Positions 7,302-14,690 of a stretch of DNA of 38,733 nucleotides are shown piece by piece. This DNA comes from Chloroflexota bacterium (GTDB lineage Bacteria; Chloroflexota; Dehalococcoidia; UBA2979), in the NCBI GenBank assembly GCA_026713865.1, contig JAPONQ010000063.1:1-38733 (forward strand), in the 5' to 3' direction. Positions within the stretch are counted from its first letter, which is position 1, and each line of letters starts with the position of its first letter. Under the pieces are notes generated by a model. That model had not been told where the DNA came from. It made no database searches and saw nothing but the letters and a program-made list of their open reading frames with translations. Made by a program: the position numbers and the translations under genes.

Positions 7302-7835
7302 CTATGCCGCCGGCACCGGCTCCGGGAAGTCCCGCAGGATCACGGCGCGCATCGGCTCGCCCGGGTAGAAGCCCTCGGCGCGCACGTATTGCGGGCGCGT
7401 GCGGATCAGGATGCGCCGGTAGCTCTGGTCGGCCGGATGCGCGTCGGCGCGGCCGGTGGCCGCCGCCCGCCGCTCGAAGAAGGCCGCCACCTCCCCCGGA
7501 TCCTCGACCAGCTCCGCCGCCCCCTGCATCCAGACGTTGCGCGGGAACTGGAGCCGTCCGTAGCGCTCGCCGTCGACCTCCACCCAGAGGTAGCCGACGA
7601 TGGGGTCGCGGCGCACGTGCGCCGTTTTCAGGTGCAGGTCCTGGGTGATGGTGTTGGCGGTCCACCCCTCGAGGAAGCTCCCGACCGGACGCATGATCTC
7701 GCGGCCGTCCCGGCGCCTCGTCATCAGGAAGGCCCGGTTCTGGCTCCAGTTCGCGATGAAGGCGCGGATCTCCTCGCGGAGCGCATCGGCATCGGCGCCC
7801 GGCACCTCGCGTTCGCTGTCGTAGGTCTCGCCCAC
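7302..7835 (-). CDS. PPOX-fold flavin/F420-type protein, copy 2 of 3
   Basis: The 177-residue product is collinear with its neighbours: LREEIRAFIANWS, TRRRDGREIMRPVGSFLEGWTANTIT, HLKTAHVRRDPIVGYLWVE, NVWMQGAAELVEDPGEV, and RTRPQYVRAEGFYPGEP at the C-terminus. The start is GTG at 7835, with AAAGGGG about 6 nt upstream. The gap to copy 1 is 50 bp and to copy 3 is 66 bp, consistent with one transcript. The conserved core with variable edges suggests duplication followed by substrate divergence (inference). Confidence 0.8.
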   Translation of the reverse strand: MGETYDSEREVPGADADALREEIRAFIANWSQNRAFLMTRRRDGREIMRPVGSFLEGWTANTITQDLHLKTAHVRRDPIVGYLWVEVDGERYGRLQFPRNVWMQGAAELVEDPGEVAAFFERRAAATGRADAHPADQSYRRILIRTRPQYVRAEGFYPGEPMRAVILRDFPEPVPAA

Positions 7836-7901
7836 GCCGGTCCCCTTTCCTCTCGCGCCGGGATGATCCCGGCCCCGCTCCGGCCCCCGCGCCGGGAACC
7901 C

Positions 7902-8435
7902 TCAGCGCAGCGCGCCGAACTCCCCCTCGCGCAGCACGACCGGGTGCAGCCCCCCGGCGAAGCCCTCCGCTCTCAGGTAGCGCGGCGTGACCGAGATCAG
8001 GAGCGGCCTCCAGCCCGTGTCGCCGGCGTGCGGGTCGCCCCGGCCGGTCGCCTGGCGGCGCCGCTCGTAGAAGGCGTCGATCGCCGCCCGATCCTCGACC
8101 AGCTCCGCGTGTCCCTCCACCCAGACGTTCTGAAGGTGCGGCGCCGGCGAGGTCGTCCGGTACGGCTCGAGCCCCACGAAGAGATAGCCGGCGGTCGGGT
8201 GGTGGCGGACGTGCGAGGTCTTGACGTGCACGGCCTGCGTGATGGTGTGGATGCGCCAGCCGTCGACGAAGGCCGCCACCGGGCGGCTCACCGGCCGTCC
8301 GTCGCGCCGAAAGGTGACCAGGTAGACGCAGCGGGCCGACGCGTCCGAGATAAAGCGCCGGATGTCCTCGACGTGACCGGCGGCCGCCGCGGCGGGGAGC
8401 TCACGCTCGCGCTCGTAGACGTCGGCGCCTCTCAC
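7902..8435 (-). CDS. PPOX-fold flavin/F420-type protein, copy 3 of 3
   Basis: The 177-residue product has VEDIRRFISDAS, TFRRDGRPVSRPVAAFVDGWRI, HVKTSHVRHHPTAGYLFVG, NVWVEGHAELVEDRAAI and SVTPRYLRAEGFAGG. It is the promoter-proximal member of the trio. GGAGG stands about 7 nt before the GTG at 8435, and an extended -10 box (TGCTATGGT) lies just upstream. The stop is followed by the 66-bp gap to copy 2. Cofactor and substrate are unknown. Confidence 0.8.
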   Translation of the reverse strand: MRGADVYERERELPAAAAAGHVEDIRRFISDASARCVYLVTFRRDGRPVSRPVAAFVDGWRIHTITQAVHVKTSHVRHHPTAGYLFVGLEPYRTTSPAPHLQNVWVEGHAELVEDRAAIDAFYERRRQATGRGDPHAGDTGWRPLLISVTPRYLRAEGFAGGLHPVVLREGEFGALR

Positions 8436-8458
8436 GTGCCGCCTCCTCGCCGCCGCCG

Positions 8459-8469
8459 ACCATAGCAGG
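8459..8469 (-). promoter_or_regulatory. Extended -10 promoter (CCTGCTATGGT) for the PPOX/VOC operon
   Basis: On the minus strand TGC-TATGGT ends 23 nt before the GTG at 8435. It shares the CCTGCTA block with the promoters at 6115, 10236 and 14652. Confidence 0.55.
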
Positions 8470-8486
8470 ACCGCGGGCGCTCCGGC

Positions 8487-9437
8487 TCACCCCGCCCCGG
8501 CGATCTCGAACGCCTCGGGACGGGGCCCCGGGCCCCACCACTCGATCTCGGGGACGAGGCGCACGCCGGCGTGCGCGAACACGCGGCGCTGCACCTCCGC
8601 CATCAGCGCCGCGACGTCAGCCGCGCTCGCCGTCCCGTCATGCACGATGAAGTTCGCGTGCAGCCCCGAGACGCGGGCGCCGCCGACCGTGAGCCCCTTG
8701 AGTCCCGCCGCCTCGATCAGGCGGCCGGCTGCGTCGTCGGGCGGGTTGCGGAAGATCGAACCCGCGTTCCGCTCGGCGGTCGGCTGCGTCGCCTGGCGCG
8801 CCTGCAGCAGCCGGCGCATCTCGGCCTCGATCTCGGCGCGCGGGCGCGGCGTCAGCCGGAGCGTCGCGCCGAGCACCAGCGCCCCCGATCCCCGCAGGCT
8901 CGTGCTGCGGTAGCCGTAGTCGAGCGGGGCCGCGGCGGCGGCGCCGCCGCGCCACACCTCGACCTCGCCGACGAGCGGGCCGATCGAGCGCCCGTCCCCG
9001 ATGCCCGCGTTGCTCTGGAGAGCGCCGCCGATCGAGCCGGGGATCCCGATCGCGAACTCGAGGCCGCCGAGGTCGCGGGCGGCGGCCGAGCGGGCGAGAG
9101 CCGGCAGCATCACCGCCGCGCCGGCCCGCACGCCGGTCGGGCCGAGCGCGCCTCCCCAGCGCAGGTCGCCGCAGCAGCGCCTGAGCGAGAGCACGAGGCC
9201 GGGCCATCCCTCGTCGGCGACCAGCAGGTTGGAGCCGCCGCCGATCACGCGCACCGCGACGCCGGCCTCCGACGCCCACGAGAGCATCCGCTCGAGGGCC
9301 GCGCGGTCCGCCGGCTCCGCGTAGTAGCCGGCCGGCCCGCCGAGGCGCAGGTAGGTGTGTCGCGCGAGCGGCTCTGCTGCGCGGAGCCCCAGATCCGGAG
9401 GAGGCGGGGGCACGCGCCCGCTCGCCGTCCCCGTCAT
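8487..9437 (-). CDS. murB: UDP-N-acetylenolpyruvoylglucosamine reductase (MurB)
   Basis: The 316-residue product makes UDP-N-acetylmuramate in cytosolic peptidoglycan synthesis, using FAD and NADPH. Visible features are HTYLRLGGPAGYYAEP at the N-terminus, the FAD-binding IGGGSNLLVADEG, GLEFAIGIPGSIGGAL, DYGYRSTSLRG, the catalytic-Ser block NAGSIFRNP, and C-terminal VPEIEWWG with the conserved Glu. The compact C-terminal part and single Tyr-Arg motif look closer to the shorter type II MurB, but I did not align it. The ATG at 9437 is the first in frame with the family N-terminus. No mur or fts neighbours are present. The gene is divergent from the DUF3090 gene. Confidence 0.93.
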   Translation of the reverse strand: MTGTASGRVPPPPPDLGLRAAEPLARHTYLRLGGPAGYYAEPADRAALERMLSWASEAGVAVRVIGGGSNLLVADEGWPGLVLSLRRCCGDLRWGGALGPTGVRAGAAVMLPALARSAAARDLGGLEFAIGIPGSIGGALQSNAGIGDGRSIGPLVGEVEVWRGGAAAAAPLDYGYRSTSLRGSGALVLGATLRLTPRPRAEIEAEMRRLLQARQATQPTAERNAGSIFRNPPDDAAGRLIEAAGLKGLTVGGARVSGLHANFIVHDGTASAADVAALMAEVQRRVFAHAGVRLVPEIEWWGPGPRPEAFEIAGAG

Positions 9438-9472
9438 GCGGCACCCCGCCCGCTGGCGCTTCCCATGGGGCG

Positions 9473-9478
9473 ATGGTA
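9473..9478 (-). promoter_or_regulatory. Putative -10 box (TACCAT) for murB
   Basis: Minus-strand TACCAT lies 35 nt before the murB ATG. It stands back-to-back with the plus-strand TACGCT at 9518 in the 122-bp divergent gap. Confidence 0.45.
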
Positions 9479-9517
9479 CGCCGGGCGGCGCTCCTCGCGG
9501 CGGCGGCGGGGAGCCTG

Positions 9518-9523
9518 TACGCT
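9518..9523 (+). promoter_or_regulatory. Putative -10 box (CCTGTACGCT) for the DUF3090 gene
   Basis: TACGCT is directly preceded by CCTG, a variant of the CCTGCTA context, and lies 36 nt before the ATG at 9560. Confidence 0.45.
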
Positions 9524-9559
9524 CGCCGCCGGCGCGGCGGACGCGGGGGCAGGGCGGCG

Positions 9560-10105
9560 ATGATCGACTTCGGACACGTCGATGCCGCCGACGCCGATGC
9601 GGTCGGCGCCCCCGGCGAGAGACGTTTCCGGCTGCTGGCGCGCTCCTCCGGCCGCCACGCGACGCTGTGGATGGAGAAGGAGCAGCTCACCGCGCTCGGC
9701 CGCGGCTTCTCGCAACTCCTCGCCGAGCGCTCGCGCCACCGCGGAGCGCCGGATCCGGACCTGCCCCCCTTCGGAGAACAGCCCGAGACGCCCGACATCG
9801 AGGTGCACGTCGCCCGGCTCGGCATCGACTTCCTGCCCGAGCAGGAGCACGTCGTGCTGCTCGCCGACGACCGCGAGGCGCTGGAGCGCGGCGAGAGCCC
9901 GCGCCTGCGACTCGAGCTCGCGCGCGACCAGGCGCTCGCCGTCATCCGCCGCATTCGCGAGGTGGTCGCCGCCGGCCGGCCGCGCTGCCCGCTCTGCGCG
10001 CAGCCGCTCGGGGGGAGCGACGCCCCGCACTTCTGCCCGCGAACGAACGGCCACTCCGAGGAGCTGAGCCTTCCCGAGGCCGGCGAGGGCACGGGCCGGA
10101 GCTAG
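9560..10105 (+). CDS. DUF3090-family protein
   Basis: The 181-residue product has the family pattern: an N-terminal strand ending in GAPGERRFRLLARS, a LWMEKEQLTALGRGFSQLL helix, VARLGIDFLPEQEHVVLLAD, LARDQALAVIRRIREVV, and a C-terminal cysteine segment CPLCAQPL...HFCPRTNGH that could hold a metal. DUF3090 proteins are typical of Actinobacteria and Chloroflexota, and their biochemical role is not established. The ATG at 9560 follows GGGGGCAGGGCGGCG. In actinobacteria the gene sits next to a histidine phosphatase and a kinase-like gene. Neither is adjacent here. Confidence 0.85.
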   Translation: MIDFGHVDAADADAVGAPGERRFRLLARSSGRHATLWMEKEQLTALGRGFSQLLAERSRHRGAPDPDLPPFGEQPETPDIEVHVARLGIDFLPEQEHVVLLADDREALERGESPRLRLELARDQALAVIRRIREVVAAGRPRCPLCAQPLGGSDAPHFCPRTNGHSEELSLPEAGEGTGRS

Positions 10106-10235
10106 TCCGCCGCGGAGCTCGCCGGCGGCGCGACGCCGCCCCGGCCCGGGCGTTACCCCGGGCGCGATGTCGGCGGCCGACCCCGCCGGCCCGTCCGGCC
10201 GGCACCCCTCGCCGCCCGCAGCCGGCGCGCGCGAC

Positions 10236-10247
10236 GCCTGCTACGAT
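10236..10247 (+). promoter_or_regulatory. Extended -10 promoter (GCCTGCTACGAT) for ilvD
   Basis: TGC-TACGAT lies 63 nt before the ilvD ATG. The upstream GCAGCCGGCGCGC also occurs before the crotonase-gene promoter at 14652, so about 20 bp of sequence context is shared. Confidence 0.6.
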
Positions 10248-10310
10248 CCGGCCCCGGCGACGAGGAGGGTGGGCGGCCCGCGCGGCCGCGCGCAGCAGGA
10301 GAGGCAGTCG

Positions 10311-11987
10311 ATGGCGTTCGATCCCCGGCACCGCAGCCGCACGCTGGTCGACGGCCCCGACCGCGCCCCGGCGCGCTCCTACCTCAAGTCGATCGGCCTG
10401 ACCAGCGAGGATCTGCGCCGCCCGCTCGTGATGGTGGCGCACAGCTGGATCGGGACGATGCCCTGCAACTTCAGCCAGCGCGAGCTGGCGCAGCGGGTGA
10501 TGGAGGGCGTGCGCGCGGCGGGCGGAACGCCGATGGAGGTCAACACCGTCGCCATCTCCGACGGCATCTCGATGGGAACCGAGGGGATGAAGGCCTCGCT
10601 CATCAGCCGGGAGCTGATCGCCGACTCGATCGAACTCTGCGGCGTCGGCTACTCCTTCGACGCGGCCGTCGTCATCGTCGGGTGCGACAAGACGATCCCG
10701 GCGGCGCCGATGGCCCCCGCCCGCCTCAACATCCCCAGCCTCGTCCTCTACTCCGGGTCCATCGACCCGGGGCGCTACGAGGGCTCGGACGTCACGATCC
10801 AGGACGTCTTCGAGGCCGTCGGCCGCCATGCCGCCGGGACGCTCGCCGAGCACGAGCTCACGGCGCTGGAGGACGTGGCCTGCCCCGGAGCCGGAGCCTG
10901 CGGGGCGCAGTACACCGCGAATACGATGGCGACGGTGCTGGAGTTCCTCGGCATCTCGCCCCTCGGCAGCGCCACCGTCGGCGCCACCGACCCCCGCAAG
11001 GACGAGGTCGGCCGGCGCGCCGGCGAGCTGGTCATGGACCTGCTGCGGAGAGGCGTGCGGCCGCTCGACCTGCTGTCGAGGCCGGCCCTCGAGAACGGCA
11101 TCGCCTGCGCGGCCGCGACCGGCGGCTCCACGAACGTCGTGCTGCACCTGCTGGCGATCGCGCGCGAGGCCGGCATCGAGCTCGCCATCGACGACTTCGA
11201 CCGCATCAGCGAAGAGACGCCCCTGATCGGCGACCTGCGCCCGGGCGGCCGCTTCGTCGCCCTCGACTGGGACCGCGCCGGCGGGACGCCCCTGCTTGCC
11301 CGGCGCCTGCTCGCCGGCGGCAAGCTGCACGGCGACGTCATGACCGTGACCGGGCGAAGTCTCGCCGAGGAGGCGGCCGCGGCGCCCGGGGAGACGCCCG
11401 GACAGGAGGTCATCCGCGGCCTCGACCAGCCGCTCAAGGAGACGGGCGGCCTCGTGATCCTCCGGGGCAACCTGGCCCCCGAGGGCTGCGTCATCAAGGT
11501 CGCCGGCCACGAGCGCACGGCGCACCGGGGTCCGGCGCGCGTCTTCGAGCGCGAGGAGGACGCGATGCAGGCGGTGCTCGCGGGGCGGATCGTCCGCGGC
11601 GACGTGGTCGTCATCCGGAACGAGGGCCCCCGCGGCGGGCCCGGCATGCGCGAGATGCTCGGCGTCACCGCCGCACTCGTGGGCGCAGGCCTCGATGACT
11701 CGGTCGCGCTCCTCACCGACGGCCGCTTCTCCGGGGCGACGCGCGGGCTGATGGCGGGCCACGTCGCGCCCGAGGCCGCGACCGGCGGCCCGATCGCGCT
11801 CGTGCGCGAGGGAGACCCGGTTCACTTCGACATCCCGGGGCGCCGCCTCGAGGTCGAGATCGCCGCGGGCGAGCTCGCGAGTCGGCGGGCCTCATGGACG
11901 CCGCCCCGGCCGCGCTACGCGAGCGGGGTCTTCGCGAAGTACGCGCGCTCGGTCTCGGGCGCCGAGGAGGGCGCCGTCACGCGCTAA
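10311..11987 (+). CDS. ilvD: Dihydroxy-acid dehydratase (IlvD/Edd family)
   Basis: The 558-residue product catalyses the dehydration step of valine, leucine and isoleucine synthesis with an Fe-S cluster. Three cluster-type Cys positions are visible: MPCNF, VGCDKTIPA and CPGAGACGAQYTANTM. The C-terminal half has IRNEGPRGGPGMREML and the DGRFSG motif with the catalytic Ser. Three conserved cysteines fit the oxygen-tolerant [2Fe-2S] type. The usual CDKxxPG[CM]LM is changed to CDKTIPAAPM, which departs from consensus. The ATG at 10311 follows AGGAGAGG. The stop overlaps that of the convergent FabL-like gene by 4 bp. No other ilv gene is in the window, so a sugar-acid dehydratase role is the main alternative. 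Confidence 0.88.
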   Translation: MAFDPRHRSRTLVDGPDRAPARSYLKSIGLTSEDLRRPLVMVAHSWIGTMPCNFSQRELAQRVMEGVRAAGGTPMEVNTVAISDGISMGTEGMKASLISRELIADSIELCGVGYSFDAAVVIVGCDKTIPAAPMAPARLNIPSLVLYSGSIDPGRYEGSDVTIQDVFEAVGRHAAGTLAEHELTALEDVACPGAGACGAQYTANTMATVLEFLGISPLGSATVGATDPRKDEVGRRAGELVMDLLRRGVRPLDLLSRPALENGIACAAATGGSTNVVLHLLAIAREAGIELAIDDFDRISEETPLIGDLRPGGRFVALDWDRAGGTPLLARRLLAGGKLHGDVMTVTGRSLAEEAAAAPGETPGQEVIRGLDQPLKETGGLVILRGNLAPEGCVIKVAGHERTAHRGPARVFEREEDAMQAVLAGRIVRGDVVVIRNEGPRGGPGMREMLGVTAALVGAGLDDSVALLTDGRFSGATRGLMAGHVAPEAATGGPIALVREGDPVHFDIPGRRLEVEIAAGELASRRASWTPPRPRYASGVFAKYARSVSGAEEGAVTR

Positions 11988-12817
11988 CCGGGCCCGGCCG
12001 GGGAGCCCGGGGGGTCGCCGTCGCCCGCGGGCGAGAGCGGGTCGAGCACGGCGCGCCACGCCGCCGGGCCAAAGCCCCCGTCGAGATGCAGCGTGTGGCC
12101 GACCAGCATCGCGGCCTCCCCCGAGCAGACCCACGCCACGGCCGCGGCCACATCCGCGGGCGACACATTCCGGCCGGCCGGCACGTAGGGCCGAACCCGC
12201 TCCGAGACCTCGGCGCGCACGCTGCGCTCCCCCTGCGAACCCTCGACCCAGCCCGCCGAGACGCCGTTGACGCGGATCCCGCGCGGCGCGAGCTCGACCG
12301 CGAGGTAGAGCGTGAGCGATTCCAGCGCGGCCTTGCTGACCCCCACCGCCGCGTACCCCGCCATGTAGTGGCGCGAGCCCGGCGAGAGCAGGTTCACGAT
12401 CGATCCGCCCGGGCCCTCCTCGAGCAGGGGAGCCGCGAGCTGCGCGGCGCGCCAGGGACCGAAGAGGTTCACCTCCATCGCCCGCCGCAGGTGGCCGGGG
12501 CGCTGATCGACGGCCGCGCGGGGACGCTCCAGGCCGCGCGCGGCGTTGTTGACGAGGAGGTCGAGGCCGCCGCGGCGCCGCGCATGGCCGATGAGCGCCG
12601 TCAGATCCTCGGGGACGCCTGCGTCGGCCCGCAGCGCCTCCGCCTCCACGCCCCGTTCCCGGCACTCGGCGGCGGTCGCCTCGGCGCCCTCCCGGGATCG
12701 GGCGTAGGTCAGGAGCACGTGGGCGCCCTCCTCCGCGAGCCGGAGCGCGACGGCGCGGCCGATACCGCGCGACCCGCCCAGCACCACCGCGCGTCGCCCC
12801 GCCAGTGAGTCGTACAT
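11984..12817 (-). CDS. FabL-like enoyl-[ACP] reductase (SDR family)
   Basis: The 277-residue product has an SDR cofactor motif LGGSRGIGRA and LDLLVNNAARG, with catalytic segment HYMAGYAAVGVSKAALESL. The Tyr and Lys are separated by six residues (YX6K), the hallmark of enoyl-ACP reductases FabI/FabL rather than YX3K. SPGSRHYMxxYxxVGVSKAALExLTxYLAVEL is typical of FabL. It would reduce trans-2-enoyl-ACP in fatty-acid elongation using NAD(P)H. The ATG at 12817 is chosen because CATACT ends 7 nt before it and no ribosome-binding site is seen, so it is probably leaderless. A C-terminal tail of about 30 Pro/Gly-rich residues lies beyond the family end. Confidence 0.8.
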   Translation of the reverse strand: MYDSLAGRRAVVLGGSRGIGRAVALRLAEEGAHVLLTYARSREGAEATAAECRERGVEAEALRADAGVPEDLTALIGHARRRGGLDLLVNNAARGLERPRAAVDQRPGHLRRAMEVNLFGPWRAAQLAAPLLEEGPGGSIVNLLSPGSRHYMAGYAAVGVSKAALESLTLYLAVELAPRGIRVNGVSAGWVEGSQGERSVRAEVSERVRPYVPAGRNVSPADVAAAVAWVCSGEAAMLVGHTLHLDGGFGPAAWRAVLDPLSPAGDGDPPGSPAGPG

Positions 12818-12824
12818 GGAAGGC

Positions 12825-12830
12825 AGTATG
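12825..12830 (-). promoter_or_regulatory. -10 box (TGG-CATACT), predicted leaderless
   Basis: Minus-strand CATACT, with TG at the extended position, ends 7 nt before the ATG at 12817. The expected transcription start is at the start codon. Confidence 0.5.
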
Positions 12831-12890
12831 CCAAGGCGGGGCCGTAGGCGGCGGAGGCGGGCGGCGGCCGGCCGGAACCCGCGGCCCGGC

Positions 12891-13211
12891 TCAGGACCCC
12901 TCGGGCGACGGAGAGGGCGGATCCTCCCCGACGAGGCGCAGCAGCAGCTTGCGCAGGCGCGGCGAGCGCTGGACCTCACGCTGGAGCCGCCGGATCTCGC
13001 GCTCGTTCACGATCAAGGGCTGCCGCTCGAACCGGCCGTCGGGGCTGTAGGAGGAGAAGCGGATCGCGTACTGGCCCTTCTTCTCGCCGAGCTCGTAGCG
13101 CAGCAGCTGAAGGGCCGGCTGGTGAAGCCCGCCCTCAATGGCGGCCTCCTCCAGGATCAGCCCGGTCCCCCACGGGAGCGAGAACTGCCGGGGCACGCGT
13201 CGCTGCGGCAT
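12891..13211 (-). CDS. Small conserved-looking protein, unknown
   Basis: The predicted protein has 106 residues. It has a likely beta-rich front half (QPALQLLRYELGEKKGQYAI, then RFSSYSPDGRFERQPLIV) and a basic amphipathic helix (NEREIRRLQREVQRSPRLRK), with an acidic Pro/Ser tail. I recognise no domain. GGGAGG lies before the ATG at 13211, and a TGTAGTAT box is found about 90 nt upstream. The gene stands alone between the FabL-like gene and the aminotransferase on the same strand. Confidence 0.6.
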   Translation of the reverse strand: MPQRRVPRQFSLPWGTGLILEEAAIEGGLHQPALQLLRYELGEKKGQYAIRFSSYSPDGRFERQPLIVNEREIRRLQREVQRSPRLRKLLLRLVGEDPPSPSPEGS

Positions 13212-13301
13212 CGGCCACCTCCCCCGCCCGGCGCGGGCCTGCGCCCTGTCGCGGGGAGCCGCGCGGGGAGAGGCCCCCGGCCCCGCGCATCCGGGGGGGC
13301 G

Positions 13302-13307
13302 ATACTA
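13302..13307 (-). promoter_or_regulatory. Putative -10 box (TAGTAT) for the 106-residue gene
   Basis: Minus-strand CTG-TAGTAT lies at the end of the upstream aminotransferase gene, about 90 nt before the ATG at 13211. It is close to the bacterial consensus for such a GC-rich region. Confidence 0.45.
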
Positions 13308-14597
13308 CAGCACCGGCGGCGGCCGGTGGGCCGGCGGCGGGGCGCCGGCCGCGACCCGGGAGAGGGCGCCCGCGAAGCGCGCGATCGCCTCGCGCAGGGT
13401 CGCGGGCGGGTGGGCCGAGTAGACCAGGCGCAGCTCGCTCTCGCCACGCTCCCCCGGAGGCGGCGCGCCCGGGGGCCGGGCGCCGGGATCCGGGTAGTAG
13501 TTCGCTCCGGGCGTCACCGCCACGCCCTCGTGGGCGGCGGCCGCGACCACCGCGGGGGCGCGAAGCCCCCCGGAGAGGCGCAGCCAGTGGAAAAAGCCGC
13601 CCGCCGGGCGGCGGAAGGTGACGTGCGCGCCGCAGAGCTCGGAGAGGGCGCGGGCCGAGACATCGCGCCGCTCCCGGTAGAGATCCCGCAGGACGGCGAC
13701 GTGCGCGTCGTAGCCGCCGGCGGAGAGGTACTCGTACACGGTCCGCTGCGCGAAGGGCGAGGCGCCGTTGTCGAAGCGCATGAAGGAGAGCCGCTCGACG
13801 ATCGACGGGGCGGCCGTGATCCAGCCGACCCGCAGTCCGGTCGCGATCGTCTTCGAGAACGTGCCGACCCGCAGGATGCCGCGCCCGCCGGCTGCGGCGA
13901 AGAGCGGACGCGGAGGCGGTCCGTCGAGGTCGATACCCGCGTAGGCGTCGTCCTCGACGATCAGGGCGCCGTGCCCGCGGGCGAGGGCCGCCAGCTCCGT
14001 GCGCCGCTCCCACGGCAGCGTCGAGCCGCTGGGGTTGTCGTAGTTCGCGACCACGTAGACGAGCTTCGCCGGGGCGCCGGCCGCCTCCAGGCGGCGCAGC
14101 GCCTCGGCCAGAGCGCCGGGGTCGATGCCGTCGGAATCCTGCGGGACCGGCGCGACGCGGGCGCCTCGCGCCCGGAACGCGCGGACGGCGCCCGGATAGG
14201 TCGGTGCGGGCGTGATCACGACGTCCCCCGGCCCCAGGAAGGTCGCCGCGAGGTTGTCGATGGCGTGGGCCGAGCCCGAGGTCAGCGTGACGTTGGCGGC
14301 CGTGAGCGCGACGCCCGTCTCGGCGCTCTGGCGCTCCGCGATCCAGGCCCGCAGCGGCTCGTACCCGAGCGCGCCGCCGTAGGTGAGCGCGCCGGCCGGA
14401 TCGCGCTCGAGCGCGCGCCGCGCGGCCTCCGCCAGATCGCGGGCGGGAAGGGTCGCCGCGTCGGGGACCCCGGCGTTGAGATCGAAGGGAAGCGGGGAGA
14501 GCGCCGTGGGCGGGCGCAGGGCGCCGACGGCGGGCGCCAGCAGCCGCTCCACGAAGTCGGCTGCGCCCGCGTCCGGCCCGTCGCCGCGGTTCACCAT
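13305..14597 (-). CDS. PLP-dependent class I/II aminotransferase (LysN/2-aminoadipate-type)
   Basis: The 430-residue product is a fold-type I aminotransferase. LTYGGALGYEPLRAWIAERQ and TSGSAHAIDNLAATFLGPGD give the substrate and PLP-phosphate regions, followed by APTYPGAV, YVVANYDNPSGSTL, IVEDDAYAGIDLDG and GTFSKTIATGLRVGW, in which K249 forms the Schiff base. The pattern matches the LysN/MocR-type group, known for aromatic, branched-chain and 2-aminoadipate transamination. No N-terminal GntR domain is present. The ATG at 14597 is preceded by TGATAACCT only 9 nt upstream, so the leader is very short or absent. It is divergent from the crotonase gene. The substrate is not resolved. Confidence 0.87.
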   Translation of the reverse strand: MVNRGDGPDAGAADFVERLLAPAVGALRPPTALSPLPFDLNAGVPDAATLPARDLAEAARRALERDPAGALTYGGALGYEPLRAWIAERQSAETGVALTAANVTLTSGSAHAIDNLAATFLGPGDVVITPAPTYPGAVRAFRARGARVAPVPQDSDGIDPGALAEALRRLEAAGAPAKLVYVVANYDNPSGSTLPWERRTELAALARGHGALIVEDDAYAGIDLDGPPPRPLFAAAGGRGILRVGTFSKTIATGLRVGWITAAPSIVERLSFMRFDNGASPFAQRTVYEYLSAGGYDAHVAVLRDLYRERRDVSARALSELCGAHVTFRRPAGGFFHWLRLSGGLRAPAVVAAAAHEGVAVTPGANYYPDPGARPPGAPPPGERGESELRLVYSAHPPATLREAIARFAGALSRVAAGAPPPAHRPPPVL

Positions 14598-14606
14598 CGG
14601 GGCGGC

Positions 14607-14612
14607 AGGTTA
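14607..14612 (-). promoter_or_regulatory. Putative extended -10 box (TGA-TAACCT) for the aminotransferase
   Basis: Minus-strand TAACCT ends 9 nt before the ATG at 14597, so the predicted leader is only about 2-3 nt. Confidence 0.45.
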
Positions 14613-14651
14613 TCAGCCGCTCCCGCTCGCGGCATCGTCCGCAGCCGGCGC

Positions 14652-14663
14652 GCCTGCTATCGT
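14652..14663 (+). promoter_or_regulatory. Extended -10 promoter (GCCTGCTATCGT) for the crotonase-fold gene
   Basis: TGC-TATCGT ends 27 nt before the ATG at 14691 and shares both the CCTGCTA block and the preceding GCAGCCGGCGCGC with the ilvD promoter. Confidence 0.6.
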
Positions 14664-14690
14664 CACGCCGCGGAACGGGCGGGGCGGGCT

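Noticed and set aside
12816-14690. Very long in-frame plus-strand extension of the crotonase ORF (893 residues total)
   Set aside because: The extension is Arg/Gly/Pro-rich, lies antisense to the aminotransferase and the 106-residue gene, and is explained by GC-rich codon shadowing. The ATG at 14691 has a promoter just upstream.
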